6,875 bases of DNA, from the NCBI GenBank assembly GCA_002167365.1, contig NHCU01000035.1:1-6875 (forward strand), read 5' to 3'. The DNA comes from Betaproteobacteria bacterium TMED41. Its GTDB lineage: Bacteria > Pseudomonadota > Gammaproteobacteria > Burkholderiales > Burkholderiaceae_A. A program made the translations under genes and the position numbers. Position 1 is the stretch's first letter; every line of letters starts with the position of its first letter. The notes below the pieces were generated by a model. That model searched no databases and had not been told where the DNA came from. It saw only the letters and a program-made list of their open reading frames with translations. This document shows, piece after piece, positions 5,586 to 6,875 of the stretch.

Positions 5586-6322
5586 AAATAATTGTTCCTA
5601 ATAAACTTCGCAGGCCAATTGGATGCAGATTGTCTAAAGATCAATATGCCTTTTGCTCTAAGTAAAATTATAGAAAATGATAGCAACCAAAAACTAATTG
5701 TACTTAAAAATAAAGCGGTTTTTATTTCTGGCGAGACTGAAGCTGTTGTTGCTCCGAGGGAAAAACCCTGATGCAGAGTGTTCCAAAAGATTACTGAGAA
5801 GTAAATTAATGGAACATTAAACAAACCCAAAATTGTCATTATTGCAAGGGCCTTATCAGTTTTTTCTTCGTCTTCAATCATATTCGAAACAGCCATCAGG
5901 CCTAAATAAATAAACAATAATAACAATTCAGTGGTTAATCTTGCATCCCACACCCAATAGGTTCCCCAAGTAGATTTCCCCCATAATGAACCCGTTATAA
6001 GCGTTAAAAAGGTCATCCAGGCTCCAGTTGGAAGGATAGATCTCATCATAACGGCAGAAACATCAGTTCTCCATATCCAAAAAATTATTGCATAAATCAC
6101 TGCCATCAAATATAAAAACATGGACATCCAAGCGGAAGGGACATGTACGTAAATAACTTTGTAAACCAAGCCTTGTTGAGCATCTATTGGTGTAGCAATC
6201 ATGGCGTAAGTTAAGCTTGCAATCAGAAGCAAGGTTCCAATGATACCAAGGGCCAGGTAAAATTTCGATGCAATCAAATAAAATACTGGAGGGGATGATA
6301 ATTTAGAAATGGTTTTAAACAT
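5582..6322 (-). CDS. ccmC: CcmC, heme-handling membrane protein
   Basis: CcmC presents heme at the outer face of the inner membrane and drives its covalent attachment to CcmE. The WWD signature spans residues about 114-135 (W114-G115-K116, W119-G120, W123-W125-D126-R128-L129-T130). The two axial heme histidines are at H60 (VIYVHVPSAW) and H184 (FWNTLHQG), the same numbers as in E. coli CcmC. Six membrane helices are expected and visible: about 22-42, 64-84, 98-112, 130-147, 158-177 and 203-222. At 246 aa it is of normal length. It starts seven bases after the ccmB stop, with GGAA ten bases before the ATG lying over the last codons of ccmB. Its TGA stop overlaps the ccmD start. Confidence 0.97.
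   Translation of the reverse strand: MFKTISKLSSPPVFYLIASKFYLALGIIGTLLLIASLTYAMIATPIDAQQGLVYKVIYVHVPSAWMSMFLYLMAVIYAIIFWIWRTDVSAVMMRSILPTGAWMTFLTLITGSLWGKSTWGTYWVWDARLTTELLLLFIYLGLMAVSNMIEDEEKTDKALAIMTILGLFNVPLIYFSVIFWNTLHQGFSLGATTASVSPEIKTALFLSTISFWLLSFSIILLRAKGILIFRQSASNWPAKFIRNNYL
5596..5599 (-). promoter_or_regulatory. Ribosome binding site of ccmD
   Basis: AGGA within TAGGAAC on the minus strand lies ten bases before ATG 5585-5583, inside the 3' end of ccmC. It supports ccmD as a translated gene despite its small size. Confidence 0.55.
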
Positions 6323-6329
6323 AAAATAA

Positions 6330-6875
6330 TTATTCCAATGAAATCTCTAACAACAATGCACAAATTTTGGGAAAAATCAGCAAAGTTAGAAGTGAAATGC
6401 CCAACAAAACAAGAATTATGTTTATAGGACTCTGACCATCTAAAACAGTTCTAACTGCCGCACTTCCAAAAATTAGAACTGGCACAATGCTTGGAAAGGC
6501 TAGCAAACCAATTATCATCTGAGCTTGTCTAGCCATGAGTGCGAGCGCCGAAAATAAAGTCAACATCATTGTAAGACCTAAACTCCCTATAGCAAGGCCT
6601 ATTGCTAAAACAAAAACAGGATAGGGATCCATGTTATAAAAAAATGCAAGTGGTATCGCAACTAATGACAATGGCAAACCAACAATGGCCCAAAAAAGAA
6701 AGCTTTTGACTGTACAGTAATTAACTAAGGATTTTTCGGAAGAAATAATTTGTTCTAATGCCCCGCAATTTTTTTCTGGTTCAAATAAGCGTGAACTATA
6801 GACGGTCATAACTAAAAAAACGATCTTTGTATATAAAATTCCAGCTGCAATATTCCTTAAAATTTCCTTATCATA
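6330..6875 (-). CDS. ccmB: CcmB, heme-complex ABC transporter permease (5' end beyond window)
   Basis: The reading frame is open to the right edge, so 181 residues are visible and roughly 40 N-terminal ones are missing compared with the usual length of about 220. The ATG at 6809 is internal: 22 upstream codons in the same frame (DKEILRNIAAGILYTKIVF and so on) continue the family pattern. CcmB markers are R29-L30-F31 followed by an acidic turn and G38-ALEQ, and later the PSIVPVLIFGSAA block (about residues 128-140 of the visible part). Several hydrophobic helices span the rest. CcmB pairs with the ATPase CcmA, whose gene is expected just outside the right edge. The complex uses ATP to release holo-CcmE from CcmC and CcmD. 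The gene heads the visible part of the operon and ends seven bases before ccmC. Confidence 0.93.
   Translation of the reverse strand, partial: YDKEILRNIAAGILYTKIVFLVMTVYSSRLFEPEKNCGALEQIISSEKSLVNYCTVKSFLFWAIVGLPLSLVAIPLAFFYNMDPYPVFVLAIGLAIGSLGLTMMLTLFSALALMARQAQMIIGLLAFPSIVPVLIFGSAAVRTVLDGQSPINIILVLLGISLLTLLIFPKICALLLEISLE

Noticed and set aside
6807..6809. ATG as the start of ccmB
   Set aside because: The same frame continues upstream to the window edge with CcmB-like sequence, and a start here would remove the first membrane region. The gene is simply cut by the window.

Overview
The window is AT-rich and densely packed. It carries the 3' part of a System I (Ccm) cytochrome c maturation operon on the minus strand, next to a small unlinked signalling-type locus. 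System I genes in the order ccmB-C-D-E-F-G-H point to a Gram-negative proteobacterium. The AT-rich composition, tight packing, a CcmG active site of the WCVAC type and a CcmH motif of the LRCLVCQNQ type suggest a streamlined, possibly aquatic betaproteobacterium. That placement is an inference from memory of family sequences, not a search result.

Left part (1-1867). A minus-strand metallo-beta-lactamase (MBL) fold hydrolase runs off the left edge. It is transcribed divergently, across a 169-bp AT-rich intergenic region, from two small plus-strand genes. Each of these encodes a single cyclic-nucleotide-binding (CNB) type domain. The second has a recognisable phosphate-binding cassette (F50-G51-E52 and R61-S62). 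The first has the fold pattern but a degenerate cassette. An RNase Z/phosphodiesterase-like MBL enzyme beside two stand-alone CNB proteins could be a small cyclic-nucleotide module, but no cyclase is visible and the function is unproven.

Right part (1864-6875). Reading on the minus strand from the right edge: ccmB (5' end outside the window), ccmC, ccmD (45 aa), ccmE, ccmF, ccmG/dsbE and ccmH. Gaps are 7 to 22 bases or short overlaps (ccmC and ccmD share ATGA), so this is almost certainly one transcript. CcmB and CcmC belong to the CcmABCD heme-handling complex that loads heme onto CcmE at His126, with CcmD as the small helper. CcmF and CcmH form the heme lyase. CcmG keeps the CXXC pair of the apocytochrome and of CcmH reduced. 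ccmA should lie just beyond the right edge. No ccmI follows ccmH, and CcmH lacks an obvious signal peptide.

The two regions meet tail to tail: the last CNB gene and ccmH share the palindrome TTAA as overlapping stop codons, leaving no room for a terminator between them. I see no mobile element, tRNA, rRNA or CRISPR array. The window is mostly a conventional ccm operon. The less ordinary parts are the MBL/CNB locus and the N-terminus of CcmH.
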